From Candidatus Latescibacterota bacterium (GTDB lineage Bacteria; Latescibacterota; UBA2968; GCA-2709665), in contig JAAXHE010000040.1 in NCBI GenBank assembly GCA_012271065.1, forward strand, positions 1-63,788: a DNA stretch of 63,788 bases. Reading direction: 5' to 3'. How positions within the stretch are numbered: the stretch's first letter is position 1; every line of letters begins with the position of its first letter. The translations under genes were made by a program, and so were the position numbers. Positions 17,854-25,022 of this stretch are shown here, piece by piece. Below the pieces are notes generated by a model, which was not told where the DNA came from, did no database searches, and was given only the letters and a program-made list of their open reading frames with translations.

Positions 17854-19728
17854 ATGGATGAAGGGTCGACAAAGCGCCACGCACCAAATTCGGGCTTGTT
17901 GTTGTGTGCGATCCTCTCACTCTCCTGTTGCGATTCCAGTTTGGAAAAGGACATACGGAATCTTAGCCATGAGCGTGTTGGGGTTCGACTTCACGCAGTC
18001 CGATCGCTTTCCCGGAACAGAGACCTGCGTTCAATTGAAGCACTGAACAGCGTGCTCAATGACCCCGACACGCGTGTCCGTCTCAAAGCGATCGAAGTCC
18101 TTGGTGCGATTCGGGATCCTAGTTCCGTAGGTCCGTTACTCTCTAAAATCGACGACCCTGAATCGATTATCGGGCTGGCCGCAATTGAAGCCCTCGGCGG
18201 ACTGAAAGATTCAATGGCCGTGGGTCCTTTATCAAATTTGCTGACGAATACGGATCCAAATGTTCGGATGACCGCACTGACTGCATTGGGAGATATCGGA
18301 AGTGTCGGTTGTGTTGAGATTCTCTCCAGATGTTTGAACGACGAAAACAGGTTCGTCCGCGCTGCGGCAATACTTGCACTGAAAAACATCGGCGATCCTA
18401 GTGCGATTGATCCGCTTACAAAGGCTCTTGTAAGGGAAGTCCAAGACAATGCATTGAGTTCTCTGACCGTCCATGTTCTGGACACGATGGATCCTGACTG
18501 GGAGAAAGAAGAATCCACCAATCATGCATTATCGAAGTTCATCTCTGAATACAAAGACGCCAAACTCACTGAGACCAAACGCCGGAATATTGCAGCGACG
18601 TTTGTGAGAATAAATCGACACTGGACGGATGAAGAATGGGCAGAGTCACTGAAAAACGAACTTCTTGAACTCCTGAACGACGAAAATCCGCTTGTCAGAG
18701 AAGCGGCAGCCGAGGGTCTCGGTGAATTTAGAGATGTGAGCATACTGTACTCCCTGACCAGTGCCTTGGCGAAAGAACCCGACTGGAGCGTCCGTGCCGA
18801 TTTGTTGTACGCGCTAGGCGAAATCGGTGATGCACGCGCGCTGGAACCCTTGTGTCAAGCACTCGAAGATTCCATTCGACCCGTTCGATTTGCCGCAGCC
18901 GCCGCTCTGGGCAAGATTGGCGACAAAAACGCCGTTATTCCCCTGATCAACACCTTAGATAAACACCAAGTCTCCGACGTTCAACGGCCATTGATGGAAT
19001 TGGTGCTTGAGAGTCCTCAGGATGTTCGAGTTGGGATCGCTCAGGCGTTGGGAGATCTAAAGGATCCGAGGTCCGTAGATACTCTAATAGAACTGACTTT
19101 AAGTCGAAGCACTTTTGTCCGCGGCGCTGCAGTTGCGGCGCTAGGAAGAGTTGGAGACCCCAAAGCCGTCAGGCCATTAATCGCGGCATTGCACGATTCT
19201 TCGCTCGAGGTTCGGATGGAAGCGGTGTTGGCTTTGCAGAGAATCGGGGAGGTTCGTGCTGTACACGCCATTTTGCAGGCGATTATTTCAAAGAGACTTG
19301 AAGTCACGGAGGTCGCTCGCACTCTGGATATCCTGGATCCGCACTGGAGAGAGGAAGATCTTGCGAAGCGCCTGACGGAAATGACTTTGCAGGGCATTCG
19401 CGATCCGGATCTCAAGACTCGAATCCGTGCTGCAGAGGATCTGGGCGAGATTGCGAACAAACGATCCACCGGTGTACTGATGCAGGAATTGAGAAACCGC
19501 AACCTGCCCATCGTAGCTGGCGCATATCGGTTCTTTATCAAAAGAAAAACAACTGGTTATGAGCCCGTACTTGTCGACGCTCTCAGGTTTTACGGCGATA
19601 CAAATATGGCTGCTGTCTTTCTGAAGTCGCGAAACGCACGTCTTGTAAAAGCGGCCAGAAATTGGGCAAGGAGCCGAAACCTTACGTTGTTTTCCTGGCC
19701 CATCAAGGAAAACCTCGTTCAGCAATAG
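17854..19728 (+). CDS. HEAT-repeat (PBS-lyase type) protein, possible lipoprotein
   Basis: 624 aa. ATG 17854 has AGGAAAGGG upstream. The N-terminus has a hydrophobic stretch LLLCAILSLSCC, so export as a lipoprotein is plausible, although the lipobox is imperfect. The rest is built of about 30-residue HEAT-like repeats with recurring phrases such as DPDTRVRLKAIEVLGAI, VRMTALTALGDIG, VREAAAEGLGEF, VRFAAAAALGKIG and VRGAAVAALGRVG, with at least ten copies. HEAT solenoids are protein-binding scaffolds; no catalytic motif is seen. Two inserted segments (about 215-260 and 490-520) begin with similar text (LDTMDPDWEKEE, LDILDPHWREED), so the array itself appears duplicated. It follows the thioredoxin gene by 167 bases. 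Partner unknown. Confidence 0.85.
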   Translation: MDEGSTKRHAPNSGLLLCAILSLSCCDSSLEKDIRNLSHERVGVRLHAVRSLSRNRDLRSIEALNSVLNDPDTRVRLKAIEVLGAIRDPSSVGPLLSKIDDPESIIGLAAIEALGGLKDSMAVGPLSNLLTNTDPNVRMTALTALGDIGSVGCVEILSRCLNDENRFVRAAAILALKNIGDPSAIDPLTKALVREVQDNALSSLTVHVLDTMDPDWEKEESTNHALSKFISEYKDAKLTETKRRNIAATFVRINRHWTDEEWAESLKNELLELLNDENPLVREAAAEGLGEFRDVSILYSLTSALAKEPDWSVRADLLYALGEIGDARALEPLCQALEDSIRPVRFAAAAALGKIGDKNAVIPLINTLDKHQVSDVQRPLMELVLESPQDVRVGIAQALGDLKDPRSVDTLIELTLSRSTFVRGAAVAALGRVGDPKAVRPLIAALHDSSLEVRMEAVLALQRIGEVRAVHAILQAIISKRLEVTEVARTLDILDPHWREEDLAKRLTEMTLQGIRDPDLKTRIRAAEDLGEIANKRSTGVLMQELRNRNLPIVAGAYRFFIKRKTTGYEPVLVDALRFYGDTNMAAVFLKSRNARLVKAARNWARSRNLTLFSWPIKENLVQQ

Positions 19729-20184
19729 CGGTGTCTCTCTTGGACGACCGTACAATTGCCCCGAGTACCGATTTCAGACTCTTCAATTCTGTCGGAATTG
19801 GAACGGCGATGCGATCGTTTAGACAACAACCGATCGCAAATTTAAAAATGGATTTACCGGACTTTGATCTAGAAATACCTGTCAACGCAAGCTCCTGCGA
19901 CGTTTATTGTGGTGAACCCTCACATATGGTCCGTCTCTTCGGAGTTCTGATCAGCATGTTCGAGGCCTTTGGCTGCCAGAAGTCAGAACGTACTCAATCG
20001 GTTGACCGATCCAGCATCTCATTCCGGATTTCTTCCCTTGTTGTACGACTGAAATTTGCCTATTTTTGAGTACCGTAGTCTATGCCACAAATGGCTCGGC
20101 CGACCTTGAGATAATGGACAGCAAAGCAAGATGTGAGCAGGCACTGTTAGCAGAGCCTGCGAATCTTCCAAATGTGGGTGGCAT
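19729..20184. other. Intergenic region with no supportable gene
   Basis: About 450 bases between the HEAT-repeat gene and the methyltransferase. An open frame on the plus strand (19662-20069) overlaps the HEAT gene and has no family resemblance or ribosome site. No strong terminator hairpin with a T-run is seen. Confidence 0.5.
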
Positions 20185-21147
20185 GTGGGCGACAAGAACC
20201 AAAGAGTAAGTTCATTTGAAAGTAACCAGCTTGCGCTCTTTGGGCGTTCTGTACCACCGTGTCCGCACGTAGGGGACGAATCGCAAGAACCCCATGTTCG
20301 AGTTGACACGCTGGGCAGAGCGCCATTCGAGGCGATTACTCGCCCACTGGTGATCTGTGGCGATGCCACGCAAGCTCTGAAGCTTCTACCTGAAAAGTCC
20401 ATTCAGACGGTTGTCACGTCACCGCCCTACTGGTCACTGCGCGATTACGGGGTTGCGGAGCAAATTGGGCGCGACGACAGTCTACGAGGTTATATCGAGA
20501 GTATTGTTTGCGCCTTTGAGCAGATAAAGCGCGCCTTGCGCGACGATGGCACTGTTTGGCTGAACGTAGGTGATTCCTACACATCCGGCAACCGGAGATA
20601 TCGGGCGCCGGATCGGAAGAACCGTGCTCGCGCTATGGCTGTGCGACCACCGACGCCAGAAGGACTTAAGCCAAAGGACTTGATAGGTGTTCCGTGGAGA
20701 TTGGCCTTCGCTTTACAAGATGCGGGTTGGTGGGTTCGAAGTGAAGTCATATGGCACAAGCCGAATGCCCATCCGGAGTCCGTTCGAGACCGTCCAACCA
20801 AAGCACACGAGACTGTTTTTCTCTTGTCGAAAGACAAGCAATATTACTACAACCACGAAATCGTCAAAGGGCCGCATGACCGTCGCCTGCGAACGGTTTG
20901 GGAGATGCCCACTGAACCGGTGAAACGCGTCAATGGGAAAGCAGATGACCATCCAGCGATGATGCCTCTGTCGCTTGCTCGTTGCTGTGTAGCCATTACA
21001 AGCCGCGATGACAGTATCGTACTTGACCCGTATGCTGGTTCGGGTACAACGCTTCTGGCGGCGCGTGAACTCGGGCGAAGGTGGGTTGGGATTGAAATCA
21101 AACCCGCTTTCGTGGACCTGATTGAACGGCGGTTGTGCATATCATGA
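20185..21147 (+). CDS. Site-specific DNA methyltransferase, beta class, probably N4-cytosine
   Basis: 320 aa from GTG 20185, preceded by GGGTGG. Catalytic motif IV is TSPPYW (residues 78-83), the S-P-P-Y form usual for N4-cytosine and some N6-adenine enzymes. SAM-binding motif I, DPYAGSGTT (281-289), comes after it. That order (IV before I) defines the beta class. WLNVGDSYTSG and WVGIEI are further family landmarks. The region 120-200 between them should hold the target-recognition part. It overlaps the next gene by ATGA at 21144-21147, the usual arrangement of a type II restriction-modification pair, so its role is probably self-protection. Recognition sequence unknown. Confidence 0.92.
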   Translation: MGDKNQRVSSFESNQLALFGRSVPPCPHVGDESQEPHVRVDTLGRAPFEAITRPLVICGDATQALKLLPEKSIQTVVTSPPYWSLRDYGVAEQIGRDDSLRGYIESIVCAFEQIKRALRDDGTVWLNVGDSYTSGNRRYRAPDRKNRARAMAVRPPTPEGLKPKDLIGVPWRLAFALQDAGWWVRSEVIWHKPNAHPESVRDRPTKAHETVFLLSKDKQYYYNHEIVKGPHDRRLRTVWEMPTEPVKRVNGKADDHPAMMPLSLARCCVAITSRDDSIVLDPYAGSGTTLLAARELGRRWVGIEIKPAFVDLIERRLCIS

Positions 21148-21899
21148 CGCTTGACGAACTCAAGGCGACTCTCGATGCATTCTCACCGGTCAAGATCGAA
21201 TTCGTTGCAAGGGTTATGGAGTCTTTGGCGAATCCTCCGAGCGCCAACATTCGATCAAGAGGAACATGGCTGACGGGCGAGCCGGACTGGATTGAATACT
21301 TCGGGCTCGCTTTATCGGTTCACCATGGAGCTACTACTGAGCCGTTGGGGCTCTCGTCGTTTGAGACAGTATTCAGAAACGCTTGTGAGCACCTTCACTG
21401 GTCAACTGATCCTCCGGGCTCCCGAACTCAGCGATTCGTTGATATGGTTGTTGTGCCGAAGTCAGGTAACCGTCGGCGATTGTCTCTAAAATCCACTGCC
21501 GCCAAGAACTTATCCAAGACAGCATTGCATATTTCCAAACTGACAGAGGCCGCGTGGATTCAGGATGCGCGCACCGCCAGAGATCGTCGGGACCGTACAC
21601 TCGAATTGTTCAGGCAGTACCAGAGTGCCGTTACTCAGATCGTCATGCTCCGAGCGTTTCGGGAAGACATTGACAAGATCCCGCACAAGTATCAGCTTGT
21701 TGAGGTTCCGGTTAGCATCTTTGACCCCATTCAGCAGGCGCCCCTTAAGGTCTTTGAACGGGATGCACCAGTGATCGAATGTATCGTTGGAGATCGCGTG
21801 GCGGCAGTGGTGGCGGTCGACCGTTCCGATGCAAAGATTACGGTCAGGCGAGTTCAACTTTCGGCCTGCACGGTTCATGCGGAATGGGATAGGGCGTAG
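21144..21899 (+). CDS. Probable type II restriction endonuclease
   Basis: 251 aa. ATG 21144 overlaps the methyltransferase stop (ATGA), so it is translationally coupled. The family is not recognised by sequence alone. A PD-(D/E)XK-like nuclease arrangement is visible: Asp100 in RFVDMVVVP, then Ser114-Leu-Lys116 in RLSLKSTAA, with candidate acids at Glu51 and Glu74 upstream. A basic helical stretch, ARTARDRRDRTLELFRQ, follows. Assignment rests on three things: position directly after a modification methyltransferase, size, and this motif. An alternative is an unrelated protein or a regulator, but no helix-turn-helix is evident. No controller (C) protein gene is seen. Confidence 0.65.
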   Translation: MTLDELKATLDAFSPVKIEFVARVMESLANPPSANIRSRGTWLTGEPDWIEYFGLALSVHHGATTEPLGLSSFETVFRNACEHLHWSTDPPGSRTQRFVDMVVVPKSGNRRRLSLKSTAAKNLSKTALHISKLTEAAWIQDARTARDRRDRTLELFRQYQSAVTQIVMLRAFREDIDKIPHKYQLVEVPVSIFDPIQQAPLKVFERDAPVIECIVGDRVAAVVAVDRSDAKITVRRVQLSACTVHAEWDRA

Positions 21900-21979
21900 A
21901 CACGGATGCAGGATGGGCGATGTCCACAGGTCAATGTGTATGGTTGGCAACGCATAGATTGCTGTGTAGAGTGCGGGGA

Positions 21980-21995
21980 GAAGATTCGAATCTTC
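21980..21995. promoter_or_regulatory. 16-bp perfect palindrome upstream of the small gene at 22033
   Basis: GAAGATTCGAATCTTC reads the same on both strands. It lies 38 bases before the next start codon and 80 bases after the endonuclease. It could be an operator or a weak terminator without a T-run. It is not a tRNA arm (see rejected items). Confidence 0.35.
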
Positions 21996-22032
21996 AGTAG
22001 CAGGGCAGCCATCCGATGGGAGCGACGCATCT

Positions 22033-22275
22033 ATGGGCGACGAGACAGATAAGTCAATGCGATCGGAATATGATTTCTCTGAAGGCGTTCGGGGAAGGCA
22101 TTTAAGGGCCTATCGTGCAGGATCCTCGGTTGAGATAACAACGCAGGACGGATCAATCGAAACCCGCCGCTTTACCGAGGAAGACGGATATGTCATGTTG
22201 GATCCCGATGTAAAACGGCATTTTCCCGATTCCGATTCCGTGAACAAAGCGCTACGTTCGTTAATCGAGGAATAG
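22033..22275 (+). CDS. Conserved small protein with YDFSxGVRG motif, function unknown
   Basis: 80 aa. The segment EYDFSEGVRGRHLRAYRAGS and the end MLDPDVKRHFPDSDSVNKAL resemble a widespread family of short proteins often found beside toxin-like or DNA-binding genes. I do not know a demonstrated function. Compared with the usual pattern, this copy has about ten extra residues (EITTQDGSIE) between the two halves. GGGAG lies ten bases before ATG 22033; an internal ATG at 22057 would start right at the conserved part. No partner toxin gene is seen next to it, so it may be an orphan antitoxin-like protein (inference). Confidence 0.6.
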   Translation: MGDETDKSMRSEYDFSEGVRGRHLRAYRAGSSVEITTQDGSIETRRFTEEDGYVMLDPDVKRHFPDSDSVNKALRSLIEE

Positions 22276-22431
22276 TGACCTCTGGCATGATGTTAACCCG
22301 TCCTGAATGTGGTGCAGCCTCTCGAAACGCAATCCCGAACCTCTCAGCCGCACCCTCCTGATACGATTCCTGGATCAGTCCCATTGAAGCACTCAATCAG
22401 TGGTCGGCCCGCACTTCAATAAATCTCCAAA

Positions 22432-22463
22432 AAAGCCCGGCAGGTGATTCCCCGCCGGGCTTT
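22432..22463 (-). terminator. Rho-independent terminator for the reverse-strand operon
   Basis: A perfect 10-bp stem, AAAGCCCGGC (22432-22441) with GCCGGGCTTT (22454-22463), encloses a 12-base loop. On the reverse strand the stem is followed by a run of T (A-run at 22429-22435 on the plus strand). It stands about 115 bases past the last reading frame of the operon that begins near 31644. The T on the other side is short, so it may work weakly in the forward direction too. Confidence 0.75.
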
Positions 22464-22549
22464 CGCGTATCGATTGCAACGAAGTTGTCAAAGATCGCCA
22501 AATGCCTCCCTCGTCGGCTTCAGGAAGGTATCTCCGACGATCCGTGAGT

Positions 22550-22705
22550 CTATCTCCAGCAATCGGGTTTTGCCTCCTGAATCCTCCATTCCACTTTCAC
22601 TTCCGGATTGGCCATCCTATCGACGTTCAGAAATTCAATGAACGACGAGATGTCGCTGTGGTGGCCCCGGTCAGGCTCCGGAACAAACCCGAAAACAACC
22701 CTCAT
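22550..22705 (-). CDS. Small ORF (51 aa) translationally coupled to the M20 peptidase gene
   Basis: Starts at ATG 22705, which overlaps the peptidase stop as ATGA, the same coupling seen between the M14 and M20 genes just upstream. A GGGGCAG stretch precedes it. The sequence begins MRVVFGFVPEPD and ends EVKVEWRIQEAKPDCWR, with ordinary soluble-protein composition. It occupies the otherwise unexplained space between the peptidase and the operon terminator at 22432. No family is recognised. It could be a true small protein or the tail of a decayed gene. Confidence 0.35.
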   Translation of the reverse strand: MRVVFGFVPEPDRGHHSDISSFIEFLNVDRMANPEVKVEWRIQEAKPDCWR

Positions 22706-23910
22706 CTGCCCCATGGAGTTGCCTGGCCAATCACCGGTGAACACATCAGGTTGTGGTACACGTCAACGCCTGTGTTCAATTGCTTGAGATCAATCCACTC
22801 GTCCGCCGTGTGTCCCTGCGCAATGTCGCCAGGCCCCAGCACAATCGTGGGGATGCCCGCACGGCTGAAGCTGCTGGCGTCCGTACCGTAGCCGACGCCA
22901 GTCAGGCCGTCCGGAAGTCCCAACGATTTCAGCACAGAGGCCGCGAATGCGCCGAACGCTCTCCCGCCGGCCGGGTCCAGCGGATTATCCACCATATCGG
23001 GCGTTTCCTGAATGACCGTCAAGTCTGGAGTGTCCTCCCGAAGTTCCTCCAGAATGCGTTCCACAGCCGGAATGACCGTGTCCGGGTCCTCGCCCGGCAC
23101 CACGCGCCGGTCCACGTGGATTTCGCAGTGTTCCGGTATCATGTTGATCTGGGTGCCGCCGCGTATGAGATTGATGCTGCACTGCGCAGCACCTGTGAGG
23201 GGATGTTCTGACGTCAGCTGCGAAATGTAACGCTCCTCAAGCGCCCCGATCACCCCCGTCATCATGCGAATGGCGGACCGCCCTCGGGAGGGATCCGAAG
23301 AGTGAACCGCCATGCCCTCCGTCCGAATCCGCCAGCGCACCACGCCATTGTGCGCAACCACGGCCCGCAGCCTCGTGGGCTCCCCCACGATCACACCCGC
23401 CGGCCGCCAGTCCAGTTCCGGCATTTGCGACGCCACAAACGTGCGTACACCCGTCTTCCCGACCTCTTCGTCCAGGGTATACAGGATCGCCACGTTGTTC
23501 GGGCCGTTTCGCCGACGGTATCGTGAAAGCGCCCAGAGCATTGCCGCGCCGGTTCCCTTCGTATCGCACGTCCCCCGGCCGTACATTCTCCCGTCCACAA
23601 CCCGCCCCTCGAACGGGTCCACCGTCATCCCGTCCACGCTCACTGTATCCAGGTGGCTTTCAAACAGCAGCCACGGGGCTCGAGCGTCCACCTGGTGAGA
23701 GACCAGCAGATTGAATCCATCCCCCGTCACCGGCAGCCGGCGCGTATCCAGCCCCATCGCAAGAGCCTGCCCGTCCATATACCCCGACAGCGCCCGTTCC
23801 GCATCCGGCTTCCCCGAAATCGCCGTATTCACGGTGTCGAACCCCACCATCGCCTGGAGCAGGGATTCGCATGAGTCGTGGATTCCTGTGGCCATCCCGC
23901 CCCTCTTCAT
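22702..23910 (-). CDS. M20 family metallopeptidase (ArgE/DapE/CPG2-like)
   Basis: 402 aa. Metal-binding residues are in the expected places: ESHLDTV (His86, Asp88), YGRGTCDTKG (Asp116), LDEEVG (Glu148-149) and VGEPTRL, with a His near the C-terminus in QGHTADEW. The lid/dimerisation domain occupies about 190-300. Such enzymes remove acyl or amino-acid groups from peptides or N-acyl amino acids in the cytoplasm; no signal peptide is present. ATG 23908-23910 overlaps the stop of the upstream M14 gene by ATGA. The C-terminal end GQATPWGR is shorter than usual and a small coupled ORF follows. The neighbouring M14 protein suggests the two act in sequence on one amide substrate (inference). Confidence 0.9.
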   Translation of the reverse strand: MKRGGMATGIHDSCESLLQAMVGFDTVNTAISGKPDAERALSGYMDGQALAMGLDTRRLPVTGDGFNLLVSHQVDARAPWLLFESHLDTVSVDGMTVDPFEGRVVDGRMYGRGTCDTKGTGAAMLWALSRYRRRNGPNNVAILYTLDEEVGKTGVRTFVASQMPELDWRPAGVIVGEPTRLRAVVAHNGVVRWRIRTEGMAVHSSDPSRGRSAIRMMTGVIGALEERYISQLTSEHPLTGAAQCSINLIRGGTQINMIPEHCEIHVDRRVVPGEDPDTVIPAVERILEELREDTPDLTVIQETPDMVDNPLDPAGGRAFGAFAASVLKSLGLPDGLTGVGYGTDASSFSRAGIPTIVLGPGDIAQGHTADEWIDLKQLNTGVDVYHNLMCSPVIGQATPWGR

Positions 23911-24944
23911 CGCCAGCGTTCCTCGAACACGGAAATTGCTGTGCGAGCCGCCAGCATGGACGTCTCCACCCGCTCGCGGTAGCCGCCCTTCATCGTCATC
24001 CCGGTCTCTATGGTGAACGATGGCCCGTATCTGTTCGCTCCGTAGTCCGCCAGATTCAACCCTTCGCCGCGTTCCGCTGCGATCAGCCAGAGTACGCCGC
24101 GCTCAGGCGTCTCGAAGAACGGACCCGGCGCGTACCCCTGCGGCGCAAGCTGCGCGCCCGAATCGGCGACTGCCCGAATCATCGATTCGGCCATTCGTTT
24201 TTCCCACATCTCGTCGTCGTCATTTCGCTGGTGGCGCGCCGAGAACCAGAAACCGTTTCCGCCATACTCGTGCAGGTCCAGCGTAAGGCCGGGATTGACC
24301 CTCGCCATCAGATTTCGCGCGCATCGGGATTCAACCGGCGCCCAGGGCGTATCGTGAAACCGGTTGATGTGCAACACCTCGCCCTCCGGGCTGACGATCA
24401 GCGTATACGCTCTCTGACAGGGTGCAGTGCCTTCAATGCCGGCCTCGCTCGAAGGATAGAAGATCCGTCGTCCAAACAGGGGTTCCAGGAATTCCGCCCC
24501 CACCTCGAAACGCCCGAGTAGACCCGTCGTCGAATACCCGTACTCACCTATGATTGCGAGAACCGTATCTTCCTGTTCGTAAAGGACCTCGCCCCGCGAT
24601 TTCAGAAGTGCCCGAACATCCTCAACCGATCCCACCTCCGGCTCCTCGCCCAGCCCCAAGCTCAACGCGTACCCGTACCCATTCATCCCCATGGGATCGC
24701 GACTGGGAATCACGTAGACCTGATGCTCGGTCTGCAGTTCCGTCAGAAGCCCGACGGCAGACCCTACGCCCGCCTGTTCCGTTGAGTGGCTGCCGGCACT
24801 GATGAAAATCGCCGGTAATTTATCTCCTCCCGTTCTGACACACACCACCGGCGCGCCATCGGGGGCACATCCAAGTACTTCAGGTCGATAGCCCTGGGTT
24901 TCAATCCAACCCAGAAGATCCGCGTACCGGTCGAAAATCCGCAT
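23907..24944 (-). CDS. M14-type zinc carboxypeptidase / aspartoacylase-like protein
   Basis: 345 aa. ATG 24944, with GGGGAGAG upstream, is preferred to 24983. Zinc ligands are HSTE (His53, Glu56) and LDLHEYGGN (His225). The catalytic Glu is in FTIETGM (Glu313). This H-x2-E...H...E layout belongs to the M14 / succinylglutamate desuccinylase clan. No signal peptide is seen, so a cytoplasmic amidase or carboxypeptidase role is likely. It is coupled to the downstream M20 gene by an ATGA overlap and follows the heparinase-like gene by 78 bases in the same operon. It may remove an acyl or amino-acid cap from an oligosaccharide or opine-like product (inference). Confidence 0.82.
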   Translation of the reverse strand: MRIFDRYADLLGWIETQGYRPEVLGCAPDGAPVVCVRTGGDKLPAIFISAGSHSTEQAGVGSAVGLLTELQTEHQVYVIPSRDPMGMNGYGYALSLGLGEEPEVGSVEDVRALLKSRGEVLYEQEDTVLAIIGEYGYSTTGLLGRFEVGAEFLEPLFGRRIFYPSSEAGIEGTAPCQRAYTLIVSPEGEVLHINRFHDTPWAPVESRCARNLMARVNPGLTLDLHEYGGNGFWFSARHQRNDDDEMWEKRMAESMIRAVADSGAQLAPQGYAPGPFFETPERGVLWLIAAERGEGLNLADYGANRYGPSFTIETGMTMKGGYRERVETSMLAARTAISVFEERWR

Positions 24945-25022
24945 AGAATCTCTCCCCTGTGAATCCCTGAAAAAAGACCGCAATACTGAAAAACCGCCTG
25001 CGTTATAATGACGGTTGGGGTC

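Noticed and set aside
19662..20069. 135-codon open frame after the HEAT gene
   Set aside because: It overlaps the HEAT gene, has no ribosome site, no family resemblance and a composition unlike the surrounding proteins.
21971..22010. Possible tRNA T-arm (TTCGAATC with flanking pairing)
   Set aside because: The stem bases do not close a standard 5-bp T-stem around TTCGAAT (A faces C at the closing pair), and no acceptor, D or anticodon arms are found upstream. The symmetry is a plain palindrome.
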